DNA of 64,000 nt from contig CM052362.1 of NCBI GenBank assembly GCA_028551475.1, positions 13,315,521-13,379,520 of the forward strand. Direction: 5' to 3'. The translations under genes were made by a program, and so were the position numbers. The notes beneath the pieces are model-generated. The model ran no database searches and was not told the origin of the DNA. It saw only the letters and a program-made list of their open reading frames with translations. The DNA comes from Casuarina equisetifolia. Its lineage: Eukaryota; Streptophyta; Magnoliopsida; Fagales; Casuarinaceae. Positions 23,085 through 34,000 of the stretch are shown here, piece after piece (the first letter of the stretch is position 1; each line of letters begins with the position of its first letter).

Positions 23085-23189
23085 CCATTCTTCCCTTGAG
23101 AATAGGAGGAGGTGTTAGTGGTTGAGAAACAAACTCCCCATATCCCACTAACCACTTATGATAAGGTAGAGAGAAATAAAATGAGTTGG

Positions 23190-24398
23190 AAACGTGCTAA
23201 TTATGAGCCACGTCCAACAGAATGTTTAGGAAAGTTATATTCACACATCATAGTTCTAGCCATCTCTTGAAGTGTCCTATTTTTCCTTTTTACAACATCA
23301 TTTTGTTGTGGTGTCCTAGGTGCTGAAAAATTATGAGAAACTCCATTGTTGGAACAAAATTTCTCAAAAAAATGGTTTTCAAATTCACCACCATGATCTG
23401 TCCTAATCTTGGTTATAGTAAGATCTTTTTCATTTTGAATCATTTTAGAGAAATCAACAAATTTTTCAAATGCTTCATCTTTCCTAGCAAATAGATATAC
23501 CTAAATATATCTTGTATAGTCATCTACTATGACTAAGGCATAATATTTGCCATTCATGATAGCCAATCTCAAAGGACCAAACAAGTCCATGTGGATTTAT
23601 TCTAATGGCCTTGAGGTGGACACCATTAGCTTTGGTTTAAAGCTACTTTGAGTGTGTTTCCCTTCTACACAAGCATCACATAACTTTTTCTTATCAAAAT
23701 TAAGCTTAGGTAAACCTTTAACTAAGTCATTCTTAGATAGTTTCTTTAACAATCCTAAGCTAGCATGACCAAGTTTCCTATGCCACAACCAAGCATCAAC
23801 ACTGTTATTGCAATCAAACATGTTTGTTTATTTGTTAATATGCTAAGATCAAGTACATAAATATTATCTTTTCTTTTTCCAATAATTCTTACATTGTTTT
23901 CCATATTTTCAACAAGACAAAGTTCTTTTCCAAATCTGATTTTGAAATTATTATCACACAATTGACTTATACTCAATAGATTAAATTTTAATTCATCAAC
24001 ATACAATACATCAGATATGAGAAGAGATTTCAAGTTACATATAGTGCCTATACCCTTAATTTTTCCTTTGGAGTTATCTCCAAAAGATATGGTGCCTCTA
24101 GATTTTACCTCAAATGTTGAGAAAAGCTCCATCATCCCAATCATGTGATGGGAACAACCATTATCCAAAATCCATAACTCTTTTTGCTTCTTCTTGTTTA
24201 TGTTCATGTTCATATCCTATAGAAACAAAAATTTATGTTGGAGATCTTAGTACCCTTTTTTTTGGGTTCGTGAGTGTTAGTTGTTACTAAATTATTAATC
24301 TTCTTAGGTATCCATAGCTTCTTGATCTTATATGCTCTTCTAAGTCTAATTGGACATGTATTAAACAAATGACCTATACCAAGCTCAAAGAGGTACAT
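23190..24398 (-). mobile_element. Copia pol piece on minus strand (protease to integrase)
   Basis: Read on the reverse strand, this shows a cysteine-containing region after gag (24210-24398), protease with WILDNGCSHHM, the ISFGDNSKGKI and NLLSISQLCD segments (24213-23820), the pre-integrase WLWHRKLGHAS with KLCDACVEGK (23821-23597), and integrase with IRTDHGGEFEN and PRTPQQNDVVKRKNRTL (23443-23201). It ends abruptly at about 23100, against the + strand gag piece. Reverse transcriptase and RNase H are missing. It appears to be the same family as the neighbouring gag piece. It is a fossil with several breaks. Confidence 0.8.
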
Positions 24399-24599
24399 GG
24401 TGGTTCAACATTTCTCACCTACTTCCACCCTATTCTTCTTCAACTTAAACCAAGTTGAAGTTTACTTTATTTCAAGTTAGGAGAAATCTTCTTTTACACT
24501 TCACAACTCCTCAACAAAGAGTCATTTGATTCTCAATTACAATGTTTAGGTTGATCCAACCTTAATTCATTAAGCTAATCCCCAAATATCTAATGTGAG

Positions 24600-25779
24600 T
24601 GAGGAATGATGCTTATCAAAAAGCTAATTGAAGATGTATAAACTCAATTCAAGCTCTAATCATGAAACCCCAAATTTTCACAAAGTTAGGGTTTTAAATT
24701 TACAAAGAAGTTTATATGCATATTATTATATCTTTATTGTGTTAATATAGATTAAAGCTTGATTAGCACATAAATGACTTAATCTAATAGTGAATATTCA
24801 CAAGAATATTAGTTTGAAGGAATATTATCGAAGATACACAGTTGCTTCGAAGATTGATGAAGAATATTGTCGGGTATGATAGCTTTGCAAGACTTGAGCA
24901 CAAACTTGATTTCTTAACACAATATTATCAAAACCGCACTGAAGAACTTTCTTATCCCTCCTTTTATATGAGATATCAAGTAAATAAGCTTTCTAGGGTT
25001 TCATTCAAACCTGAGTTGCTTGTTGGAGTTAAATCGTTAAGACTTGACAAATGCTACATCAATTAACAATGCAAACAATGATTAAGGCTATTCAAAATGG
25101 CTCTAACATTCCTTTCACCTCAAATTTCTTCTCGTTGAAGAACCGATGACAAAGAGAAGCAAAAAAAAGCAACTCAGTGAGGAGGCTAGGGCTTCGGTCG
25201 ATCGGGTGCTCGATTAAGAGCAACATCCTTTTAAGCTTAAATGAAATGACTGTGTTTCACACATTCATACTTAGGCAAGACTTGTGGGCCAGTGGATTAA
25301 CTCAGGCTTAGTTTGTTTAGGCTTAGTCCAATCGAGTTTGTTTAAGCTCGAACCAATGGAGAATAAGCTCGATCCAGTAGAATTGTTTAAGCTTAGTCCA
25401 ACATATAGCTCCATTCAATTATGCATTAAGCTTGATCACATAGAACCTTGTATTATGAATTTTTCTTTCATAATATATTCTTTGGCCTTTTATGTACCTA
25501 CAAGCATATTGAGTAAAGTATTATTTTTTCTTTAATATAATTGCTTATATTTTTATTCATTAAATCACATGAAAATATTTAACTAAACTTTATATGTGAT
25601 GTTTGATAATGAAATGTAGGAAACCGACTACTTTATAATATCATTAGTTAATATTATAATTTACACACTTTTTACTTCCTTTGGTATTCAATGTATGCAC
25701 ATAAATATATTATAATACATAAAATTATTCACAAATAAAATTAGTCTTAACAAAACACATCAACACATGATTTTCAACA
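24600..25779 (-). repeat. Long Copia LTR remnant, minus orientation
   Basis: On the reverse strand it opens TGTTGAAAATCATG at 25779. It shares with 20929-22551 the segments GGAAGTAAAAAGTGTGTAAAT and AATGATATTATAAAGTA and, further in, the CCCTAA...GGGGTTTCATGATTAG region. It is diverged from its partner and its inner end is uncertain. Confidence 0.55.
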
Positions 25780-25787
25780 AAACATAC

Positions 25788-26140
25788 TATACTTTTGATG
25801 CATCCTCTCTCTATTGAAAACCCACAAATATGAAAAGATCTTCCAACTTAGGCAAATATCATTTATTCTCATTCAGATACATTAGCTTAATAAGAGAACT
25901 TAGAGTTACGGCTAGGTAAAAGTGATTATGTATGTAACCCTAACCTAAATAGTACGCTTTTATACCATGAGCTAGAGGATAGGACCTAGGCCTAACCCTA
26001 TGTGCTACCTAATTAGGCTCAGTCACCACAATCCTATTTGGTTAGCCATGGCCCCACACTAGCTAGTCCATATTCCAAAACTCATGGACCAACTTAATAT
26101 AGCCCACTTAAAGTAAACCTAATTAAAAATTAGGCTAACA
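25788..26140 (-). repeat. Copia LTR, uninterrupted copy
   Basis: It matches the 16870-17990 Copia LTR along its whole length (for example AAAAGTGATTATGTATGTAA, TTTTATACCATGAGCTAGA and CCTAATTAAAAATTAGGC), without the solo LTR. On the reverse strand it begins TGTTAGCCTAAT at 26140. No polypurine tract is next to it, so it may be a solo LTR. The other end is approximate. Confidence 0.75.
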
Positions 26141-26149
26141 TCATATTGT

Positions 26150-26815
26150 TATAACACAACTTTTCAAAGGCTATGGAAAAGTCTTCATTTGAGATTGTCA
26201 AGGGGAAGGCACCTCCCTTGTTGTCCTGTGTACCTGAGGATACCAAAGATGATTCGGTGGAGAAAGAATTGTATGACAAGGACAAGGTACTCAAGGAAAT
26301 AAGGGAACACAAAGAAGCTACATGATCAATGTAGGAGAGACATTCAACACTAAATTCATAAATGTGGTATAGTTGAAGCTACCATCGTATATTGAGACCT
26401 TAGTAGTCCTCAACAAGTCTTTAAAGCTTAGTTTAAATCTCTATGGCCCTTATGAAGTTGAAAGACACATTACAGAAGTTACTTACAAGCTAAAGTCACC
26501 ATAAGGGTCTTAAATCCACCCTCGCATGAAGAAGTTTTATGTTTCAAACCTCAAATGGTTGATTGGTCCAAATGCGTTGATACATAGTGAACTATCAAGA
26601 ACTTTGGAGGATGGATAAGGCATCTTTATTTGACCATAAGTAGTGTAGGATTGTTGCAAGAAAGGGACATGCACTAAAATTCTCATCCATTGGTATGGAC
26701 TAGCCCTAATTAAAGCAACTTGGGAGGATGAAGATTAGATTAAGAATTGAGTCCTTATGATCCTTAAGGACAAGGATCCTTTGTAGGAGGAAGGAATGTT
26801 GCACCCATAAAATGA
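26150..26815 (+). mobile_element. Gypsy integrase C-terminus and chromodomain-like remnant
   Basis: The + strand reads as the end of a plant Gypsy polyprotein: a coiled, charged region after integrase (26170-26330), then YKLKSP, HPRMKKFYVSNLKWLI, and a chromodomain-like HWYGLALIKATWED (about 26690-26740) followed by LKDKDPL. It is a fossil lacking everything upstream. No clear LTR was seen after it. Confidence 0.7.
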
Positions 26816-27170
26816 CATGTCAACAAGGGTTATATTTTGGACTCTTATCCTTAATAGAAAGTATTGTGGTTAGTGTTTTTAGGGAAGTGCAGAATACTCT
26901 ATTTTGAGCAAGGGAGTAGTTGTTTTTGCATTAGTAGCACTTTTGCAGCTTTGTGTAAGCCTTTATATGTTGTATGCATTAGGGAGGTAGACATTACTTT
27001 TGGCTTAAGGACTATGCCACTTTATGTTGTATCTATAGGGTTAAGCTTGGAGTTGTACCATCATAATTATGCATATAACTTTATTAGTGATTATTTGAAT
27101 ATTAGGTTTGAATGCTAATTTGAACATATTTTATTTGAATACTATTATTAATTTGGACTTTCTTAAGTGT
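26816..27170. other. Stretch without recognised gene
   Basis: An 84-codon + frame (26864-27118) has no recognisable domain. It directly follows the Gypsy pol end, so it could be a degraded 3' LTR of that element, though I cannot find its ends. Confidence 0.35.
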
Positions 27171-27443
27171 AAGCCTACTATGACCCCAACATAATCTCAT
27201 TCTTGCCCACGAATCTAACTTTCGATGCATCAAGGCCGAAGGCTCAACCTTTTTTTTTTTTCCCTAATTTTCTACTAGGTGTAAATACAACGAATATAAG
27301 TCAAGCCTACTAAGGGCCCCATCTGCCCATAACATAATCCCATACTTACACATAAATCTAACTTATGAAGCATGAAGGCCTTTTAGGCTCAATCTTATCT
27401 TTTTCTCAATTTTCTACTAGGTTAAATACTACGAATATAGAAT
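27171..27443. repeat. Two-copy degenerate tandem repeat of about 135 bp
   Basis: 27171-27301 and 27303-27443 share AAGCCTACTA, the CATAATC / AATCTAACTT segments, AAGGCC, GGCTCAA and AATTTTCTACTAGGT followed by an ACGAATATA end. The copies differ a lot, with small gaps. They lie some 0.6 kb upstream of the MED23 start codon. Confidence 0.7.
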
Positions 27444-28045
27444 CCAGCAATTATTTTCCACTAAATGAAGATCTTATATAAAGCATTTAAGTCAAATTAG
27501 GAGAATTAAGTTCCTTGTTTGAAGAATATAATCGGCAGAAACAAGTATTATTTTGATTAAAATTTAGAAAATGCTATTGCAGTGATCAGCATCATTTCTA
27601 AGAATTTTGGTTTTCAAGAGCACGCCAAGTGTAAAGCACCTGGACCAAGTGTCCAGTTTTCAAATGCTCAGGGATAGCTTCTTCCATTGAATTTTCAACT
27701 CATTTAAAAGGTTGGAAACTAATTAAGGGTTTCTTTAATCCATGAAAGCATTTGAGACTGCTGGAACGACAATTATCGAAGCGAGGGCGAAATTCACCCG
27801 AACTTATGTGAAGAAAAGAGGGAGAAGGATCAAGGATGAGTGCATGTGTTAGAAGTAGTCCCCAATTTGAATGCAAGCCATAGTTGCTACGGAACTCCTG
27901 ACCGATTCTTTCTTTGAAATCGATTCGGCGCCTTGATGCTGGACCCGAATCCTCCGCCCCACCCTCTCCGTTAGTCCAGAGTAACCATAGTTGCTCTTCC
28001 CGTTTCTCATTTCTTTCACTCGCTCTTCCGGCCATCCAGGAAAAA
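27444..28045 (+). promoter_or_regulatory. MED23: MED23 upstream region and 5' leader
   Basis: This stretch lies between the tandem repeat and the MED23 start codon. Base composition rises in G and C from about 27760, typical of a plant 5' leader. An upstream ATG at 27914 is in frame with MED23 with no stop between (44 extra codons). I saw no convincing TATA box and did not place a transcription start. Confidence 0.5.
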
Positions 28046-31000
28046 ATGGACCAAACCCAAACTCAGCGATCAGCTTCTGCCTCAGCTTCCCGGGCCCTTC
28101 AGTTTCACCCTGCCCGTGCCGCCATTTTCGATCTCTTCAACCTCTACTTGGGAGTAATCACTCTCTCTTGTTCTCTTTTATTTCAAGCTTTTCTTGGTTT
28201 ATATTTTTTATTAATTCAAGTTTTCTACGCTATTTTGCAGAGAAGTGGTCGTCAAAATCCCGAAGATTCTACCCGAGAACCTCCGTGAGTTTACGCATAT
28301 ATGAACTGAAGGTTTTTCGGAGAGATGAGTTGCATATGCAGCGTGAAATTATTCATTTTCATGAACTTGTACATAATCCTGGTGAATTGGAAATATTTGT
28401 CTTTACGGAATCTTTCTGTGCTATGATTTTTTGTGACTTACAGAACATATTTTTGGTTAGACGCCTGAGGAATAGAAGCTTATTGGCAGTCCTCTTGGAA
28501 TTGAAACTGGTTATAAAAAAAGTGTATTTCTCAGGTTCCTACAGCTAAGGTCGTGAGGACTTGAAGATTACTCTTAACATATGATTTAACACGTCTACAT
28601 ACATATGCGTAGGAAGGTGTATGTGTGTGTGTGTGTGTTGTGTAGGAGGGCGCTTTGCGTTTTTGGTGATGTAGAGTTTGAGTCATAAGGGTATGGTCCT
28701 CATGTATACTCATGGTGTCAGTATATTATACTCTGAAATGTTCAATTCTGGGCTACTCATTATATGAATTATTCAACTTTGTAACTGCTGGGTTATTTGG
28801 TTGGTTGGTTACTTGTCCAATTGTATTAATCTTTATTTGAATGACCGATCTTCAGTAACAAGACACAGAAGCGTGTGGTTGCACTAAACAGAGAGCTTCC
28901 TCCTCGAAATGAGCAGTTCCTTTTGGATTTTGAGCAACTTCAGAGCCAGTTTCCTGTGCGTTCTGGAATTTGAATTCTCTGTTTTGGCCCTTTTTTAAAC
29001 TTGTTCCAGATAACTTAGTTATGGAATTTGCTTTATGTATGTTGATAGCAATCATGTTTTTTCAGGACCCAGATCAATTGCGTGCCGTAACAGAATCTGT
29101 TCTTATACAATTGGTTGTGAAGTGTAGTGGTCATGCACCACGTGCTGAATTTCTTCTCTTTGCTTTGCGAAGCTTGTGCAGTATGGGTTGCATTAACTGG
29201 GACACTCTTTTGCCATCCCTTCTTTCTCAAGTTTCCTCAGCAGAAATGGCAGTGGGTCAGGGGAGTCAAGCAATGCCAGCTGTCTCATCTACAAGTTTAT
29301 CACAGCCTGGGATGCTGCCACCGTCAAGCTCAATCACCAATTCTGCTACTTTTCAGTCTTCAAATCCAGCATCTCCATTACCTTCAGTTCATGGTATTGG
29401 TTCCCCTGCTCAATCTGCTAGTGAACCCACACCTTGTGTATCTTTGTCACCAGTTAAATCATCTGATATTTCTTCTGGTGGACAGCAACCTACAGCAAGG
29501 GTAAATTCATCTATTAAAGATAATGCAATAAGCAGTCTACGTCAGCTGTGTTGCAAGATTATTTTAATTGGTCTTGAATTTGATTTAAAACCTGTGACTC
29601 ATGCGGAAATTTTCTGCCATATGCTGAATTGGCTGGTTAATTGGGATCAAAGGCAACAAGGGATTGATGATTCTGATGGAGGGAAATCCTGGAGACCTGA
29701 CAAGGCACTTACTGAATGGCTGCACAGTTGTTTGGATGTGATTTGGCTTTTGGTTGAAGAGGATAAATGCCGAGTACCCTTTTATGAATTACTCCGCAGT
29801 GGCTTGCAGTTTATTGAAAACATACCTGATGATGAAGCTTTGTTTACACTCATCTTGGAGATCCATAGGAGACGAGATATGATGGCTATGCACATGCAAA
29901 TGTTAGATCAACACCTTCATTGCCCTACATTTGGTACTCATCGGGTTCTTTCTCAGACAACTCCTAGTATTTCAGGTGAAGCAGTGGCAAATTTGCGATA
30001 TTCACCGATCACTTATCCAAGTGTACTTGGGGAGCCATTGCATGGAGAGGTGAAAGTTTCTCCCAGCCATCATTTCCAGGAATGCCATGGTTCATGTAAA
30101 TAGAACGTATACTATTTCTGGAGTAACATAAACACACTATTGGTGATAATATTATTCAGATTAAATGGCCTTTGTCACAATTGAGTGTAAATTCTTGAAG
30201 TTTCTTTGCAATTAGCGCTCAATTTTCAAAAGCTTCAATTATCTAGCATCATATTCTATAATGTAAGGACCTGCAAGTAATCACAGTATTTGTGTAGACC
30301 CATTCCTTTTTATTTGCTTTTTTTCTTAATCCACTGACAGGTATAAACAATTTTGACAGGCTTCTGGTTTAGCAAAGTCCTTGTATGAAGTTTTTGTGAT
30401 TAGATTTTGTTTGGCATTACTTTAAATTAGCACTCTACCATTCTCCTAGGCTCTCTCTAGTTCCTAGCAAGCCTTGTTTTTGGATGCCTTATCAATGGCA
30501 GCTTGCTCCCCGATGTTGCTACCTTTGTCTCAAAAAAGATAAAGATTCTATTCAGTCATAAGGATTTTATTTCAATTTAGTTGTCCTTGCTTTTGCATTG
30601 TTTATATTGTAATTCTATCGCTTGGTTTTTAAAATACTTTTTGTCTCTTAGTGCTTTACTTTGCAATATCTGCTGCTTTAGTAAATTGAAAATGGTATTG
30701 ATTAAGCAGTTTTTTAACATTATCTGAATGTTATTGGGTATGTCTTTTGATGTAGCTTTCTTTCTCTGGGAAAAGTCAAATGGGGCAAGATTTTCAAGAA
30801 AATCAAAATATTCATGTCTCCTTCTCCATAGAAGATTCTTTCCCTTTAGTATTTATTATTATTATTTTTAAATTTTCAAAGTAGCCTATACTTTTCTCAT
30901 CAAAGTCTTGCCATGTCAAACCATGACTCTGGATTTTAGAAAGGTGTAACCCCACGACTAGTGCAGCTGTGAGTAAATATGTAAAATTTTCATGCCCATA

Positions 31001-34000
31001 TGTGTGTGTGTAATGTCCCTGTTTTTGGCCATGAGTTTGAGTTTCATTTGGCCTATGATTTTCTGTAGTTCATTAAATTAGTTTGTTTTCTCTGTCAAAG
31101 GATCTTGCAATGTCTATTCAGCGAGGAAGTTTGGATTGGGAGAGAGCTTTACGTTGTATAAGGCATGCTCTGTGCAGTACTCCTTCACCAGACTGGTGGA
31201 AGCGTGTGCTCCTTGTGGCTCCATCCTATAGGTCTCCTCAAGTGCCTACTCCTGGTGCTGTATTCACTTCTGACATGATTTGTGAGGCAACCATTGATAG
31301 AATTGTGGAGCTATTGAAGCTTACTAATTCCGGTAATTATCTCTCCTCATAACAAACCACCCCACCCCCTCCCCCCTCCCCAACCCACCCTGGGGGTATT
31401 CCTTCGTATCCAATTTTTACTGTTGCTGCTTCTGATATGCCTAAGGGCTATTTCTGTAGTATTATATTGTAGTATGCTCTTGCCTGATACAGTTTTCTTT
31501 TTGTTGCTTTTGGCAGAGATAAGTCGCTGGCAGGACTGGCTTGTCTTTTCTGATATCTTCTTTTTCCTAATGAAAAGTGGGTGTATCGACTTCGTTGATT
31601 TTGTGGACAAGCTAGTTTCACGGGTAGCAGAGGGTGACCAGCACGTTCTTAGGACAAATCATGTAACCTGGTTGCTTGCACAAGTTATAAGGGTCGAGCT
31701 TGTAATGAATGCTTTGAATTCAGATGGTAGAAAGGTTATTTCTCAAGTGTAGAGTGTAAAATTTTACTGCTGTTCTGTTACTGCTGTGCATTTGTCTTTT
31801 CTGAGGTGTTTCTTTTAGCCAAGTCAATCTTTTTTAGGCTTTAGACCATAATCCACACAAGAAATTCAAATGCATAAGTAATTTTGATTCCTTGGTATTT
31901 TTTGAATGCTCCTTTTGGTTGTTGAAAGACTTGATCAAGCTGATATCCTATGCCTGAGACATTGCTTTTCTACTGCTAGGTTGAAACAACCAGGAAGCTT
32001 CTATCATTTCATAGAGAAGATAGAAACTCGGATCCTAACAATCCTCAAAGTATCCTGCTTGATTTCATCAGCAGTTGTCAAAATTTGCGTATTTGGTCAT
32101 TGAACACATCAACCAGGGAATATTTGAATAATGAGCAGCTTCAAAAGGGAAAGCAAATAGATGAATGGTGGAGGCAAGTGAGCAAAGGTATAGATTTTTT
32201 ATTTTATTTTATTTTTCCATTTAGTATTTCACAGTTAAGTTTCTTCGACCCTGTGGTTACTGCTGTTGATGAAATCACTAACTGGAGTCTTTAGTTGCAC
32301 TGTGTGTTCATATGTTTAATCAGTTTATGTTAAAAAAGGCTGTTACTTTGGACAGGTATGACATTTCTACCCTCAGGACTATACTGGTAGAGTAACTCCT
32401 ACCCCAAACACCCTGTCACCTTGTGTGCGACTCTCTCCTCTGCAACAACTGTCAAATGAGTTCATTGTTATAAGCTCTTATAGTCGATCAACTCATTTCT
32501 TTGCAGTTCTAGAAATAATAAGTAATGGCTATTCTGATTTTGACATCTAGGTAATGAGTTTTAGTAGGATGTTTCTCATTCAGTATTTCATGTAGTTTGT
32601 TCAATTTCTGAAGTTTTAGAAATGAGTTAACCTCTAGTTATTAAAGTAGGCCATTCCTCTTTAATTGCCTTGAGATATGGTTAGTACCTTATTACCAATA
32701 ATAAATACCCATGTTCGTATCAGTGTATACATAATTGGAACTCTTTATGTGCTAATAATGGACATCCAAACTTCACCCTATTGACTTAGGAAAACATCTT
32801 ATTTTGTGACAATTCCTGCGTGAAAAAATATAGGCTACCTCCGTTTTTATATAGATTTTTTTAAAATTTATTTTTGAGGGAAATTACTGATTTTCTGTTG
32901 GTTGGCTAATGTCCTGGAGATGATTCTGAAAATATTTTCCACTGTTTAGCATCCACTGAAAATTATAAATGATTACAGAATCTCATATAACTCTACAAAT
33001 GAAAAGTCCATTTGGAATGGATGAAATAAAAATAACTAGAAGAAATGACCAAAAGATTAATTTTTATGCAATGTTGCACATTTTCACTTTCTATGTATCA
33101 AAAACATAAAGTTGAGAAAAAATGGTTTTCAATTTGTCACCACGTCATTAAGTTCAAGTTGAATCACAAAATGAATAGCCAAAAGAACTTTCAACTCAAG
33201 ATGTCTCTTGAATTGATCTAAATAATCTGTTCAACCTTTTTTTACTCATCTTCTTCCTAAGGTATCTGTGTTGCCTTATCATAGATCCTTCAGTTCATCA
33301 ACCTTTTATTTGAAATTAATATTTTCTTGCTTGCCTAACATTATAGGTTTCCTCTTGTGAAATACCCCACTATATCTTCTAAGATTTTCTTTTTCGGGTT
33401 GAACAAGCAGAGCCAATTCTTGATTGTAAACCTCACTAACAAGAGCAACTGAAGAACATTTTCATTATTGTTTTCATCTTTGGACACTTTGCATTCGTAA
33501 TATAAACACCATAATTCAACTTTCCTATGAAGCCAAGCAATATTGGGTTCAGTAAGCTTCAAATCTGGTAAGCTAAAATTAAAATTGAATGAGATTAGTG
33601 TTGCTGGTGACTCTAATCAAGTGTAAAATTGTATGTTTCAGAAAACATACAGGATCTTTTGCTTTAATGCTAACAGATCCAGGACAGGTTTAGGAATGAT
33701 CTTTCTGTGTGATTGTGGTGGAGGGCTAAGAGAATTTGTTTTGGGGTTAGAGTTTTAGAAGAATGAGTTAGGGTTCAGACATTGATTTGGGTTGTTGGAA
33801 AATTCTAAAGTGGCTGTGTTCAGAATTCCGAGGTTCATTTTGCAGGTTATTTGGTGGATTTTTGGTGCAGTAGTATTCGGTTTAAAGGTTTTGATGTGTA
33901 AGGGAAAGGTCTTGATTTGGAGGAATGAGAAGTGGTTGGTTGTCATTAAAGATCTGTGTTGAACGTTGATGGAAGAATAACGGTCTGCCCAGAGAAAGAA

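Noticed and set aside
27700-28035. 111-codon reverse-strand frame over the MED23 5' region
   Set aside because: It overlaps the leader and lies antisense to the start of a confidently assigned gene. No domain; taken as a shadow.
29127-29504. 125-codon + frame overlapping MED23 exon 4
   Set aside because: Wrong frame relative to the conserved MED23 reading; low-complexity hydrophobic shadow.
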